A stretch of DNA of 64,000 bases from Fodinibius salicampi (GCF_039545095.1 NZ_BAABRS010000001.1:1364001-1428000), one strand, 5' to 3'; shown: positions 27,393-35,994, counted from the first letter of the stretch. The notes: generated from the letters alone by a model not told the origin. Made by a program: numbers and translations.

Positions 27393-28087
27393 AAATGCTA
27401 AAAGTTATTTAATAAATAATCATAGCAGGTCAGAAATGTGTCTTTAAAATAAACGCACACATTACTTGTTCCGACCCAGTCTATTTTTAACGTACTTCTG
27501 CTTTTCGTATTCTGCGTGCTCTGTATTTCAAGCCGTGTTCGAGCAACATTATTAACTCCCAATATTATCAGAAAAAGAATAACTTATTTTCAGCAAGATG
27601 TATATAGGCTAAACTGCCTATTTTATATTTAGGTATAAACCCTAAGTTCTTTTACCATATAAGGTTAGGAATAAATGAATATTAAATAACAATACATTTA
27701 ATGTCGTCTAAAATGGATTGACAAAATCAGTTTTTAATTACAGTCATAAAATTTCACTCTTAGTACTTTATTTTAAACTTGAGAATAAAATTGCGGTTAT
27801 GCCAGAAATAAGCTGATAGCTATCCAACCTTTGAACAGGTATAGAAAGCATATTTAAAATATCTGTGACAATGCTATAGCCTCCCAGTTCGTTAAGAACC
27901 AATAAGTAAGTGAATAGAAGAGCTAATGAATTAATATTTGATTATGAGTTATGGATTTTCTCAAGTCAATCATCTCATCATAGTTCACAGGCGGCTATGA
28001 TATTTTTAACGATTACTAAACGATAGTTTTAACTCCTGAAATTTATCTTTAGCTTGCGTCTTCAATAATCAACTTACCCACAGCCCT
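27393..28087. other. Long intergenic region upstream of response regulator and AsmA-like gene
   Basis: About 695 bp between divergent genes, AT-rich. No gene, RNA or riboswitch was recognised. It contains two motif copies resembling the signalling-island element (27479-27494 and 27615-27635, minus strand). The rest shows nothing I can assign. Confidence 0.55.
27615..27635 (-). promoter_or_regulatory. Putative shared signalling-island operator, site 3
   Basis: The minus strand has TACCTA, 9 bases, TAGGCA: an imperfect inverted repeat. A shorter variant, TACGTTAAAAATAGAC, lies at 27479-27494. Both are upstream of the response regulator gene. Confidence 0.3.
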
Positions 28088-29764
28088 ATGGGAAAGATCA
28101 AGATGAAACTAGCCGGAGTGAATCCCCTGCTCAAAGGTATTCTCTATTTTATTGGAGGACTTGTTCTCATACTGCTTATTCTCCAGCTTGCAATATTTAT
28201 TTGGGGAAACAACTATGTGGAAAGTCAGCTGCGGGCTCAACTTAGGCAATCAAATACCCAAGGCTATTCTATTGATTTTGAAGATCTTGATCTCAGAGTA
28301 TTCTCAGGATCGGCAACTATTAGAAACATCCGGGTAGATACCGATACCTCCCTATTTTCCTCCACGGATGATACTTCTTCTGCTCCACGTTTTCTCTTTA
28401 CAGGCTCCCTCGGACAATTAAGCCTAAGCGGAGTCAATGTCTTTTCTTCCCTCATGGGTGAAGAACTACATATTGGCACGCTGACCCTTGACAGCCCCGA
28501 TATCTCCGCACTGAAAAATCCGAATGAAGTGTCCCGGGATGATGGTTCTTTCTCCTCTGTTGATTCTACTATCCTTGCTGGCATCCCCGACCGATACACT
28601 GCCCTCGAAATAGGTGAAATTATCATTAAAAATGGCCATGGAAAGCTCACTCAAACTGATGATACGCTTTCTTCTCTCCAACAGCTGAATCTTTCCCTTC
28701 GAGAGATAAGAGTTGACTCGGCTTCAGCTCAATCAGGACGCCTTTTTATTACCGACAATATTTCATTGGATGCCCGTGATTTTACGATGCATCTTTCCGA
28801 CAGCCTGAATACCATTGCTTTTAACCACCTTTCAATTTACTCCGATGATCAAACTGTAGCTCTGGATTCCCTACAGCTTAACCCCCGTTATGGAAAACTG
28901 GAGTTTGCCCGCCGGCACGGCACCACCATTGACCGCATTGACCTTGCCATCCCGAATATTCGGTTTGAATCGGTTGATTTCCCCCAACTAGTGGAATCTG
29001 GACGTATTTATGCCGGCTACGGCCATATCAGCGATCTCCGGCTCGAAGACTACCTCAACCGAGGCATTCCTCCAGGACCACCGGTCGCCAAGCCCCTGCC
29101 CTTTGTTGCTTTTCGTGATCTCAATATTCCTGTCAAAATGGACTCCCTGCATATTGAAAACGCCTATATTTCCTATAGCGAATATGTGGGCGACACTCCC
29201 CGGGCGGGCACTATCACCTTTGAACAGACTGACGCTATATTCCGAAACATCAGTAATTACCCGGAAGATGTGGAGAAAGGGATCACCACAACCCTGGATG
29301 CGGAAAGCCAGGTTATGGGTACGGGATTACTTGATGTCCATTTTGAGTTTCCAATGGATACCCAAAATGGTTTTCATAAAATAGAAGGGAAACTTAGTGA
29401 AATGTCAATGCCCCACTTTAACCAGATGGTTGAACACGTAGCTTTTATCCGAATAGATAACGGACAGCTAGACAGCCTGACCTTTGAAATGACACTTGAT
29501 CAAGAACAATCCAGCGGTACACTTGTCATGAATTATGAAAACTTTAGTATTTCCGTGCTCAATAAGCAATCCATTAAACAACATGGCCTGCTGGAAAACT
29601 TCAAAACATTCTTAGCCAATAATTTTATTGTCAGAAAGAAGAATATCCCTGGAAATGATATGCAGGCGGGCCGTATTGATTTTGAGCGTGACGAATCGAA
29701 ATCTATCTTTAACTATTGGTGGAAATCGCTCTTGAGCGGAATCAAGGATTCCATCAGGAAATAA
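28088..29764 (+). CDS. AsmA-like membrane-anchored protein
   Basis: A 558-residue protein with one N-terminal transmembrane segment (about 14-35), then a long beta-rich periplasmic part. The segment after the helix, YSIDFEDLDLRVFSGSATIR, is the pattern seen in AsmA/DUF748-type proteins, which span the periplasm and are linked to lipid transport or envelope assembly. No enzymatic motif is seen. It stands alone on the plus strand after a long intergenic region. The family is called on general architecture, so function is tentative. Confidence 0.65.
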   Translation: MGKIKMKLAGVNPLLKGILYFIGGLVLILLILQLAIFIWGNNYVESQLRAQLRQSNTQGYSIDFEDLDLRVFSGSATIRNIRVDTDTSLFSSTDDTSSAPRFLFTGSLGQLSLSGVNVFSSLMGEELHIGTLTLDSPDISALKNPNEVSRDDGSFSSVDSTILAGIPDRYTALEIGEIIIKNGHGKLTQTDDTLSSLQQLNLSLREIRVDSASAQSGRLFITDNISLDARDFTMHLSDSLNTIAFNHLSIYSDDQTVALDSLQLNPRYGKLEFARRHGTTIDRIDLAIPNIRFESVDFPQLVESGRIYAGYGHISDLRLEDYLNRGIPPGPPVAKPLPFVAFRDLNIPVKMDSLHIENAYISYSEYVGDTPRAGTITFEQTDAIFRNISNYPEDVEKGITTTLDAESQVMGTGLLDVHFEFPMDTQNGFHKIEGKLSEMSMPHFNQMVEHVAFIRIDNGQLDSLTFEMTLDQEQSSGTLVMNYENFSISVLNKQSIKQHGLLENFKTFLANNFIVRKKNIPGNDMQAGRIDFERDESKSIFNYWWKSLLSGIKDSIRK

Positions 29765-29908
29765 AGCACAAACCTGTCTATTCCCGGAGTCTGCAATACT
29801 ATTCCTTTCTGTTTTTTATTATTTTCGATTTTTATTCTTACAAAGGTCACTACGGATTAAGTTCCTCTATTGCCTAAACAAGGCAGCATTAACATATACA
29901 CTATTATC

Positions 29909-30859
29909 GTGCAGATTCCTACTTTTTCAGATATCCAGAGCGCGTACCTTAAGATTCAAAACAAAGTACACCGCACGCCTGTTTTAAGCAGCCAAAAGGT
30001 AAATGAACGAGCCGGCGGAGGAGAGCTTTTCTTTAAGTGCGAGAACTTTCAAAAGATTGGGGCTTTTAAATTCCGGGGCGCAACCCATGCTGTAGGAGAA
30101 TTATCGGACAATAATGCCCAAAATGGAGTTGCCACTCATTCATCTGGCAACCATGCCCAGGCGGTGGCCCTTGCGGCCAAGCTACGGGGGATTCCGGCTC
30201 ATATTGTAATGCCCAAAAATGCTCCTGGGGTCAAGGTCCGGGCCGTGCGCGATTACGGTGCTAATATCACTTTTTGTAATCCCACACAAGAAGCCCGAGA
30301 AGCCACCCTGGAAGAAGTCGTTGCAGAGACCGGGGCTACTTTTATTCATCCCTATGACAATCTAGATATTATTATGGGTCAGGGTACGGCCGCGCTGGAG
30401 CTGCTCGAAGAACATCCCAAACTGGATATGCTGCTGGCTCCCGTTGGCGGAGGCGGACTTATGAGTGGCAGTGCTATTGCCGCTTCGGGACTGGCAGCAT
30501 ATACAAAAGTAATTGGTACGGAACCTGAGATAGCCAATGACGCCTATCTCTCCTTTAATTCCGGAGAACTGTATCCGGTACAAAGCACAAACACCGTAGC
30601 TGACGGACTGCGAACCTCACTCAGTGAATTGACCTTCTCTTGCATCCAAAAGCATGTTGATGATATCATTACCGTTAAAGAACAAGAAATTATTGATACC
30701 ATGCGGTTTGTCTGGGAACGAATGAAAATCATCATAGAACCTTCCTCCGCTGTGCCGGTTGCGGCAGCATTCAATCATATTGATACGCATGACCAGCAAG
30801 TTGGTATTATCATCAGCGGAGGTAATATGGATCTCGATCATCTTCCGTGGATGAAATAA
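29909..30859 (+). CDS. Serine racemase / L-serine-threonine dehydratase-like PLP enzyme
   Basis: About 316 residues from a GTG at 29909; a TTG at 29870 would add 13 residues, and neither has a clear ribosome site. The PLP lysine is in FKFRGATHA, the phosphate loop in SSGNHAQAVA, and the tetraglycine loop in PVGGGGLMSG. It is a fold type II PLP enzyme close to eukaryotic-type serine racemase and biosynthetic threonine deaminase, without the ACT regulatory domain. It would convert L-serine to D-serine and/or deaminate Ser/Thr to 2-oxo acids. The next gene, 68 bp on, is a D-amino-acid oxidase, which favours D-serine metabolism. Confidence 0.85.
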   Translation: MQIPTFSDIQSAYLKIQNKVHRTPVLSSQKVNERAGGGELFFKCENFQKIGAFKFRGATHAVGELSDNNAQNGVATHSSGNHAQAVALAAKLRGIPAHIVMPKNAPGVKVRAVRDYGANITFCNPTQEAREATLEEVVAETGATFIHPYDNLDIIMGQGTAALELLEEHPKLDMLLAPVGGGGLMSGSAIAASGLAAYTKVIGTEPEIANDAYLSFNSGELYPVQSTNTVADGLRTSLSELTFSCIQKHVDDIITVKEQEIIDTMRFVWERMKIIIEPSSAVPVAAAFNHIDTHDQQVGIIISGGNMDLDHLPWMK

Positions 30860-30927
30860 GAAACATATTGAAGATCAACTTTCTCACCTAAATGGATTTA
30901 GCTATAGTATTTACTCATTAGTCATTT

Positions 30928-32118
30928 ATGAATTCTGAAAAAATTATCATTATCGGGGGTGGAGTATCGGGAATTACTACTGCCCTGACGCTCCAGCTCC
31001 TGGGTTGCCAAACCGAAATTTATACCGAAAAAAAAGCAGAGAATATTGCAGATAAAAATACTCACCCGGAATTTGCGAGCCTCTTTCCGTCCGCTTCGGT
31101 AATACCCCATTCGGTCTATTCAAATCAGCTAGAAGAGCTTTTCCAATCTTCCCAATCATTCTTTTACGAATTGCGCAAGCGGTCTTTTCCAGGGCTGACG
31201 CTCCAAAAGCATTTTGAGGTTTTTGAATTTGAGAAAGATCGTCCCGAATACGGCGACTGGATGATGAATTTTAATTCTTTAGAGGAGTTTCATCCACGGG
31301 AAATTCCGCGCCGCTCCTTATCTCAGGATGTATACGGGTGGGCCTTTGATTGCATCTTTGCCGACTGGCCGCTTTATTTTCCGGGCTTAATTACACTCTA
31401 TAAAGAATCAGGTGGTGAAATTAATCAGCGTAAGATACAAAAAAGAGAAATCCCCTCCCTTCCGGCAGATATTATAATCAATTGCAGCGGTACTGGCAGC
31501 CCTGATCTTTTTGATGATCCAGTGGAAAAGCAAATGATATTGAAGGGTCATTTACTTCACAAGCCCGAAGCATCGCTGATCACCAACAGCAATGATGAAA
31601 TTATTTCCTACAATTATACCCCAAAAGCCTCCATCTATTCGGACTCTTCCGGAAATGCCTGCGATGTGTATTGCTATCCGCGTAAGGATGGCTGGATTTT
31701 AGGCGGTAGCCGGGAATCCGGCTTTTTAGATAACAACGATAGTGAAACAGAGGATAGTCCAATAGAAAATACTCGAGCTTATAAAATTGATAGCCTTGAT
31801 ATTCCTTCGGCAGTTATTGACTTAAATCAAGAGATTCTAAATACAACATTTGGCCACTCTCTGGAACAATCTGATAAGTTATCTGCTCTAATGGGATATC
31901 GCTATATCCGTAACAAAGAAAATGGATTGCGCTTAGACCATGAAACATTGGATGGTAAAACGGTCTATCATAATTATGGTCACGGAGGAGCTGGAGTTAC
32001 GCTCTCCTGGGGATGTGCAATACACCTAGCAAATAAAATTATATCTCTAAAGAGATCTCAAATGCAATCAACTCTGTTAGACAGATTGGAAGAAATAATG
32101 TTTGATAAAAAGACATAA
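30928..32118 (+). CDS. D-amino-acid oxidase family FAD enzyme
   Basis: A 396-residue flavoprotein. The FAD-binding Rossmann motif IIIIGGGVSGITTA is at residues 6-19. The C-terminal DAAO signature VYHNYGHGGAGVTLSWGCA and the preceding GYRYIRNKENGLRLD are clear. It oxidises D-amino acids to 2-oxo acids with O2 (or reduces another acceptor) in the cytosol. The middle is shifted relative to the classic 340-residue enzyme and holds an extra segment. It follows the serine-racemase-like gene and precedes the AI-2E gene by 24 bp. Confidence 0.87.
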   Translation: MNSEKIIIIGGGVSGITTALTLQLLGCQTEIYTEKKAENIADKNTHPEFASLFPSASVIPHSVYSNQLEELFQSSQSFFYELRKRSFPGLTLQKHFEVFEFEKDRPEYGDWMMNFNSLEEFHPREIPRRSLSQDVYGWAFDCIFADWPLYFPGLITLYKESGGEINQRKIQKREIPSLPADIIINCSGTGSPDLFDDPVEKQMILKGHLLHKPEASLITNSNDEIISYNYTPKASIYSDSSGNACDVYCYPRKDGWILGGSRESGFLDNNDSETEDSPIENTRAYKIDSLDIPSAVIDLNQEILNTTFGHSLEQSDKLSALMGYRYIRNKENGLRLDHETLDGKTVYHNYGHGGAGVTLSWGCAIHLANKIISLKRSQMQSTLLDRLEEIMFDKKT

Positions 32119-32142
32119 CAATGAATCAGGGGAAAGAATACT

Positions 32143-33252
32143 ATGGATAAATATCCTATTGCACTACGATATTTAATACGGCTTCTGCTGTTATTCTCAA
32201 TAATAGCCGTACTCATTATTGCCCGCCAGCTGTTAGTGCCTCTATTTCTGTCAATTTTGTTTGCCTATTTACTGTATCCTGCAGCAAATAAAATGGAAGA
32301 AAGCAACATCCCCCGAATAGCAACTAATCTGATTTTAATTGTCGGCACCTTTGCGTTTTTAGGAGGCATAATTTACGGGGCATCACTTATGGTCGTTACG
32401 TTCACTACCGATCTGCCAGAGATAAAAGATCAAATTGACACCAATATTACTCGCTTCCGCTGGGCACTGGGACGCACATTCGGGGTAACGGCCGAGCAGT
32501 TGGATAATATTGTTGAGAGCATCCGGGGTTCCGGAGAATATATTGCGCAACTATTTACCGGTACGGCCAATACTATTTTAACAGCTGGTCTGCTCCCGGT
32601 TTATACTTTTTTACTCCTTTTCTACCGCGATAAGTTCCGTAAGTTCGTGTCGATGCTCATATCTAATCATGAAGAAGAAACGGCCCAAGACATTATTGAC
32701 CAGGCCTCGAAAATTGTTCCTCAGTATTTAAAGGGACTCTTTATTGTTTGCTTTATTCTAATAGGACTTAATAGCCTGGGATTTTATCTTATCGGTATCG
32801 AATATGCGTTGCTGATAGGATTAGTTGCTGCTATTTTTAACCTGATTCCATACCTGGGAACGGTCATTGGTTACGGTATCGCTTTCCTGTTTGTGCTGGC
32901 TACACAGTCACCGGGATTGGCACTGGGAGTTATCGGCCAGTTTTTCGTTATTCAATTTATCGAAAATAATATTCTTACGCCGAACATCACGGGATCATAT
33001 GTACAAATTAATCCGCTAGTAACTATTCTCTCTCTCATTGCAGGCGGAATGATCTGGGGACTGCCCGGCATGTTTATGGTAATCCCCTACCTGGCGATGT
33101 TCAAAATTGTATGTGAAAATATAGAGAGCCTTGAACCGGTCGGTTACCTTCTGAGCACCCGGGGAACGGAGGAACATGCCCTTACTTTTCAATCCATGAT
33201 GAACAACTCCGGTGCGGATAGCACAGGAAACCCAAAAAATCAGGCTTCCTAA
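32143..33252 (+). CDS. AI-2E family transporter (PerM/TqsA-like)
   Basis: A 369-residue membrane protein with about eight transmembrane helices, with the family's signature toward the C-terminal half: NLIPYLGTVIGYGIAF and FIENNILTPNITGS. The AI-2E family includes autoinducer exporters, Na+(Li+)/H+ antiporters and permeases of unknown substrate; nothing here decides between them. The tail is hydrophilic. It ends 13 bp from the convergent RHH gene and may be cotranscribed with the oxidase. Confidence 0.9.
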   Translation: MDKYPIALRYLIRLLLLFSIIAVLIIARQLLVPLFLSILFAYLLYPAANKMEESNIPRIATNLILIVGTFAFLGGIIYGASLMVVTFTTDLPEIKDQIDTNITRFRWALGRTFGVTAEQLDNIVESIRGSGEYIAQLFTGTANTILTAGLLPVYTFLLLFYRDKFRKFVSMLISNHEEETAQDIIDQASKIVPQYLKGLFIVCFILIGLNSLGFYLIGIEYALLIGLVAAIFNLIPYLGTVIGYGIAFLFVLATQSPGLALGVIGQFFVIQFIENNILTPNITGSYVQINPLVTILSLIAGGMIWGLPGMFMVIPYLAMFKIVCENIESLEPVGYLLSTRGTEEHALTFQSMMNNSGADSTGNPKNQAS

Positions 33253-33265
33253 AACCTTACTTTAT

Positions 33266-33604
33266 TTAGTTATAGATCTGTTTTTCTGCACATTGGGGAC
33301 AGTCCAACCAGTTTTCCGTGGGCATTGAGGAAAGTGCATTGGGACTACTTCCCTTTTCAAAAACTGGTCGATAGAGTACTTCTCCCTTCTCATGTGATTC
33401 GCCACAAGTATGGCAACTAATTTCATCATCAAGCTCCTTGGGAGTATAGCCGGCAATTACCCACCCTTCATGTCCCGCATGAACGGCCAAACTCTCCAGA
33501 GCCGCTCGCACAGTCTGTGATTTATTGCCGCTGTAATACTTTTCGGAGAGTTCCCCCAAGAGCTCAACCGTTTCATTATCCAAAGTAAAATTGAGGCGTT
33601 TCAT
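33266..33604 (-). CDS. Ribbon-helix-helix-like protein with C-terminal Cys pairs
   Basis: A 112-residue protein. The N-terminus MKRLNFTLDNETVELLGELSEKY followed by SQTVRAALESLA is a ribbon-helix-helix (CopG/NikR-like) DNA-binding pattern. The C-terminal half carries CHTC (about 64-67) and CPQC (about 104-107), which could bind Zn2+ as a split zinc ribbon. It is third in a MerC-ZIP-RHH operon (37 bp after the ZIP gene). A metal-responsive repressor of this operon is a reasonable inference; the palindrome at 34899 is a candidate operator. Confidence 0.75.
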   Translation of the reverse strand: MKRLNFTLDNETVELLGELSEKYYSGNKSQTVRAALESLAVHAGHEGWVIAGYTPKELDDEISCHTCGESHEKGEVLYRPVFEKGSSPNALSSMPTENWLDCPQCAEKQIYN

Positions 33605-33641
33605 AGAAGTATTATATTAATATTGGTTATCCTAAGGAAGT

Positions 33642-34463
33642 TTAATAGGCTGCATACCATGCCAGAAAGACTATGATTCCCCCTAAAAAAGTATAGAGTA
33701 CAGCCCACTGTCGGTAACGATCCAGTTTGTGGTGTTCATCGTGTGTTAAATCGGTTTCCTGGTGGATCTTACCCCCTACTTCGCATTCTGGCAGGAAATC
33801 AATAGCTACATGGAAAAAGACTCCGGTTGCAAAACCAAAAATGAGTGCATTTATGATATCATTGCCAGAAAGATTTAACAGGCTTACCGGTAACGCTGTA
33901 AGTCCAATTGCCGCCGCAGGTAATAGTACCGATAAAGCTGATTTCCCCTGTTTAGTGAGGCGCCGGGAAGCAGCATAACCGGCCGGACCCTTATGAGAAA
34001 CAATAGCTATACCCAGCAGCACTCCGAGTTCCGGCATAGCTGCATAGACCATCCCGATAATCAGTCCTGCAGATAGCGCATGGGATGTAAGCTCCAGTAC
34101 CACCGGATCAATCGAAGTTTTGGTGTGTGTCAGTCCATGATTGAGTGTATGAATAGCAAAACCGGCTATGATACCGGCTGCAATTCCCAATCCGCCATAA
34201 ACAGGATGATGATTGATAGCTGTAGGGACTAAAAAGATAGCGGCACTGGTTATCATGGCCCCACTTGACAACCCATAGCCAGCAATAAGATGATTAAGTT
34301 TACTTTGACTGGCCGATTTGATCCCCAACGGTATTGCCAGGGCCATCGCTGTAAAAGCGATCCAGGAGATTCCAATAATTTTCCAGTTTGCGTACAGGAT
34401 GGCTATAAAGGTAAATACACAGAAGACAAAAAGAGTACCGTAAACAATAGATTTATCTGACAT
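33642..34463 (-). CDS. ZIP-family metal transporter
   Basis: A 273-residue polytopic protein, about eight helices. ZIP signatures: HALSAGLIIGMVYAAMP followed by GIAIVSHKGPAG, and FFHVAIDFLPE in the next helix, supplying metal-ligand His, Glu and Asp. A His-rich loop (DLTHDEHHKLDRY) precedes the final helix. It should move Zn2+ or another divalent cation into the cytosol. It starts 24 bp after the MerC-like gene and is followed by an RHH regulator, so the three genes form one metal-homeostasis unit. Confidence 0.86.
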   Translation of the reverse strand: MSDKSIVYGTLFVFCVFTFIAILYANWKIIGISWIAFTAMALAIPLGIKSASQSKLNHLIAGYGLSSGAMITSAAIFLVPTAINHHPVYGGLGIAAGIIAGFAIHTLNHGLTHTKTSIDPVVLELTSHALSAGLIIGMVYAAMPELGVLLGIAIVSHKGPAGYAASRRLTKQGKSALSVLLPAAAIGLTALPVSLLNLSGNDIINALIFGFATGVFFHVAIDFLPECEVGGKIHQETDLTHDEHHKLDRYRQWAVLYTFLGGIIVFLAWYAAY

Positions 34464-34487
34464 AATCTATGTTAGAACATATTAGAA

Positions 34488-34877
34488 TTAAAAATCTTTG
34501 GTAACAGAACAGGATCGGGCGGAATGGTTTTGATAGTTTAGCCAATGTCCACGTACCAGTAATGCACTTCCTATTATAGTAATAAATGATTCCCACCATA
34601 ACCCTACAAAATCATGTAGCAACCAGGAAAGAGTAATCACTCCCAAACCTGAATAAAGAAATACAGAAACATTTTTAGCATTTTTCGATTTGCGAATTGC
34701 ATAATATATGGTCGGTAAGATTAAGAGAAGTAATACAGGATGTGTCCATTCATGTGTTGCTTCTGCAGCGGGCCAAAGGGGTAACAGAGATACAAAAACC
34801 GGTACCAATAAACAATGAACGGCACATAAGCCCGACAGGCCAATACCTATTTTATCCCAAAAAGATTTTGTAACCAA
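34488..34877 (-). CDS. MerC-domain small membrane protein
   Basis: A 129-residue membrane protein if it starts at TTG 34877; a farther TTG at 34940 would put the promoter and palindrome inside the gene. The first MerC-like helix contains GLSGLCAVHCLLVP, with a CAVHC motif where MerC has its metal-binding Cys. Three more helices follow, with a HDFVGLWWES stretch and Cys/His-containing tail. MerC proteins carry Hg2+, but in Bacteroidota such proteins are often near zinc genes. Context (ZIP, palindrome) suggests zinc or another metal rather than mercury, since there is no merA or merR. Confidence 0.75.
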   Translation of the reverse strand: MVTKSFWDKIGIGLSGLCAVHCLLVPVFVSLLPLWPAAEATHEWTHPVLLLLILPTIYYAIRKSKNAKNVSVFLYSGLGVITLSWLLHDFVGLWWESFITIIGSALLVRGHWLNYQNHSARSCSVTKDF

Positions 34878-34898
34878 GAGGAAGATGTATGCTGCAGT

Positions 34899-34940
34899 TT
34901 TAGTGTGTACGATTATACACACTAAAATATTGAAGAACAA
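34899..34940 (-). promoter_or_regulatory. Promoter with overlapping 12-bp palindrome, MerC-ZIP-RHH operon
   Basis: The minus strand reads TTGTTC at 34940-34935, a 17-bp spacer, then TATAAT (34917-34912), a near-consensus -35/-10 arrangement. A perfect inverted repeat, TTTTAGTGTGTA and TACACACTAAAA around 6 bases, spans about 34899-34928 and covers the -10 box. It looks like an operator for a dimeric repressor. The arms are not a sequence I can assign to a known regulator. Confidence 0.65.
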
Positions 34941-34953
34941 GCTCTTTAATAAA

Positions 34954-34983
34954 AAAAGCCATCACTATTACATGATGGCTTTT
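34954..34983 (-). terminator. Rho-independent terminator of csbD-like gene (possibly bidirectional)
   Basis: An 11-bp stem (34954-34964 with 34973-34983, core AGCCATCA) with an 8-nt loop is followed on the minus strand by a T-rich run. It lies just downstream of the CsbD gene and upstream of the MerC promoter. Confidence 0.85.
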
Positions 34984-35015
34984 CCTTCTGTAAGAGTTAA
35001 TTGTTTTTTAAAATA

Positions 35016-35201
35016 TTACAAATCCTTGATAATCGCTTTTATCTCGTCTTTGGTCTTACCCAGTTTTTGCTGAATATTACCAATCAGCTGATCTTCCTTT
35101 CCTTCTTCGTAAGTCAAATCATCATCCGTTAACTCTGCATACTCCTCTTTCAACTTTCCTTTCAACTCGTTCCAGTTTCCCTCAATTCTTAGTTTATCCA
35201 T
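35016..35201 (-). CDS. CsbD-family stress protein
   Basis: A 61-residue hydrophilic protein with the CsbD pattern: [22 protein letters not shown], then [21 protein letters not shown]. CsbD-like proteins are general-stress proteins (sigma-B regulated in Bacillus) of unknown biochemistry. It is one of two copies in this cluster, with a YtxH protein between, and a terminator follows. Confidence 0.9.
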   Translation of the reverse strand: MDKLRIEGNWNELKGKLKEEYAELTDDDLTYEEGKEDQLIGNIQQKLGKTKDEIKAIIKDL

Positions 35202-35327
35202 ACTAGTTTTAACTATTTTATGATTGAATATTAATACTTCTCTCCTTTATTAGGTATCATCTCCCTTACCTTGATAATAAAATTAGATAGCAATTTGTGA
35301 TATTTAGAAGAAAATGAATAAAGCAGG

Positions 35328-35723
35328 CTAATAACTTCTCAAGGCCTCTATCAATTCACTTTTATTCATTGTTGAGTAACCCTCAATCTCCAGGGTTTTG
35401 GCTTTCTGGTAGAGTTCGTCTTTGGTCCAATCCTCATAGGAAGTAAGTTTCTTTGCTTTTTTAAGGATCTCATCCCCTTTTTTCTTAAGCTCTTGACTAA
35501 GCTCGTTAACTTCTCCCTTACCAGCTTCAACTTTCTTATTGAGAGTTTCCCGAAGTTCCTCTATCTCATCTTTTAAATCCTGAAGGTATTCGGCTCTTTT
35601 TTCATTAATCTTTTTTCTGGTTTCCTCTCCTTTATTCGGAGCGAACAACAAGCCAATAATAACCCCGCTGGCTATGCCCGTTAAAGTGGCTAAAATTACT
35701 TTTTCTTTATTTCCTGTTCCCAT
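35328..35723 (-). CDS. YtxH-domain protein with C-terminal Rho-N/SAP-like helix
   Basis: A 131-residue protein. One N-terminal membrane helix (about 10-27, LATLTGIASGVIIGLLFAP) and NKGEETRKKI give the YtxH signature. A long coiled coil follows (about 33-90). The last 35 residues, DWTKDELYQKAKTLEIEGYSTMNKSELIEALR, look like a small Rho-N/SAP-type helix-extended-helix motif. YtxH proteins are general-stress membrane proteins. It lies between two CsbD genes on the same strand. Confidence 0.82.
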   Translation of the reverse strand: MGTGNKEKVILATLTGIASGVIIGLLFAPNKGEETRKKINEKRAEYLQDLKDEIEELRETLNKKVEAGKGEVNELSQELKKKGDEILKKAKKLTSYEDWTKDELYQKAKTLEIEGYSTMNKSELIEALRSY

Positions 35724-35799
35724 AACTGTACTGATTTAAATTAAAGATGTCATTTAATATTTAAACACGTTGTATAGGTAAAATAATTTCAATACCCGA

Positions 35800-35994
35800 T
35801 TAATCATCCAATAAGCTACGGATCATATCCGAAATTTCAGCCTTTGTTTTCCCCAGCTTTAGTTGCAGTTCTCCAATAAGACGCTCTTCTTTTCCTTCTT
35901 CATAGATGAGATCCCTCTTCGTTAAGGCGGGATAATCTTCTATAAGCTTCGCCTTTATTTTTCGCCAGTTTCCTTTTGTTATTAAACCACTCAT
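35800..35994 (-). CDS. CsbD-family stress protein, second copy
   Basis: A 64-residue protein (GNWRKIKAKLIEDYPALTKRDL, EGKEERLIGELQLKLGKTKAE) clearly paralogous to the CsbD protein at 35016-35201. More basic than that copy. It is the first gene of a csbD-ytxH-csbD set read on the minus strand, with gaps of about 76 and 126 bp. Confidence 0.88.
   Translation of the reverse strand: MSGLITKGNWRKIKAKLIEDYPALTKRDLIYEEGKEERLIGELQLKLGKTKAEISDMIRSLLDD

Noticed and set aside
34899-34928. Fur or Zur box reading of the palindrome
   Set aside because: The arms TTTTAGTGTGTA do not match known Fur/Zur consensus as I recall them, so left unassigned.
34488-34940. Mercury resistance operon
   Set aside because: A MerC-like protein is present but no merA, merT, merP or merR, and a ZIP transporter is next to it.
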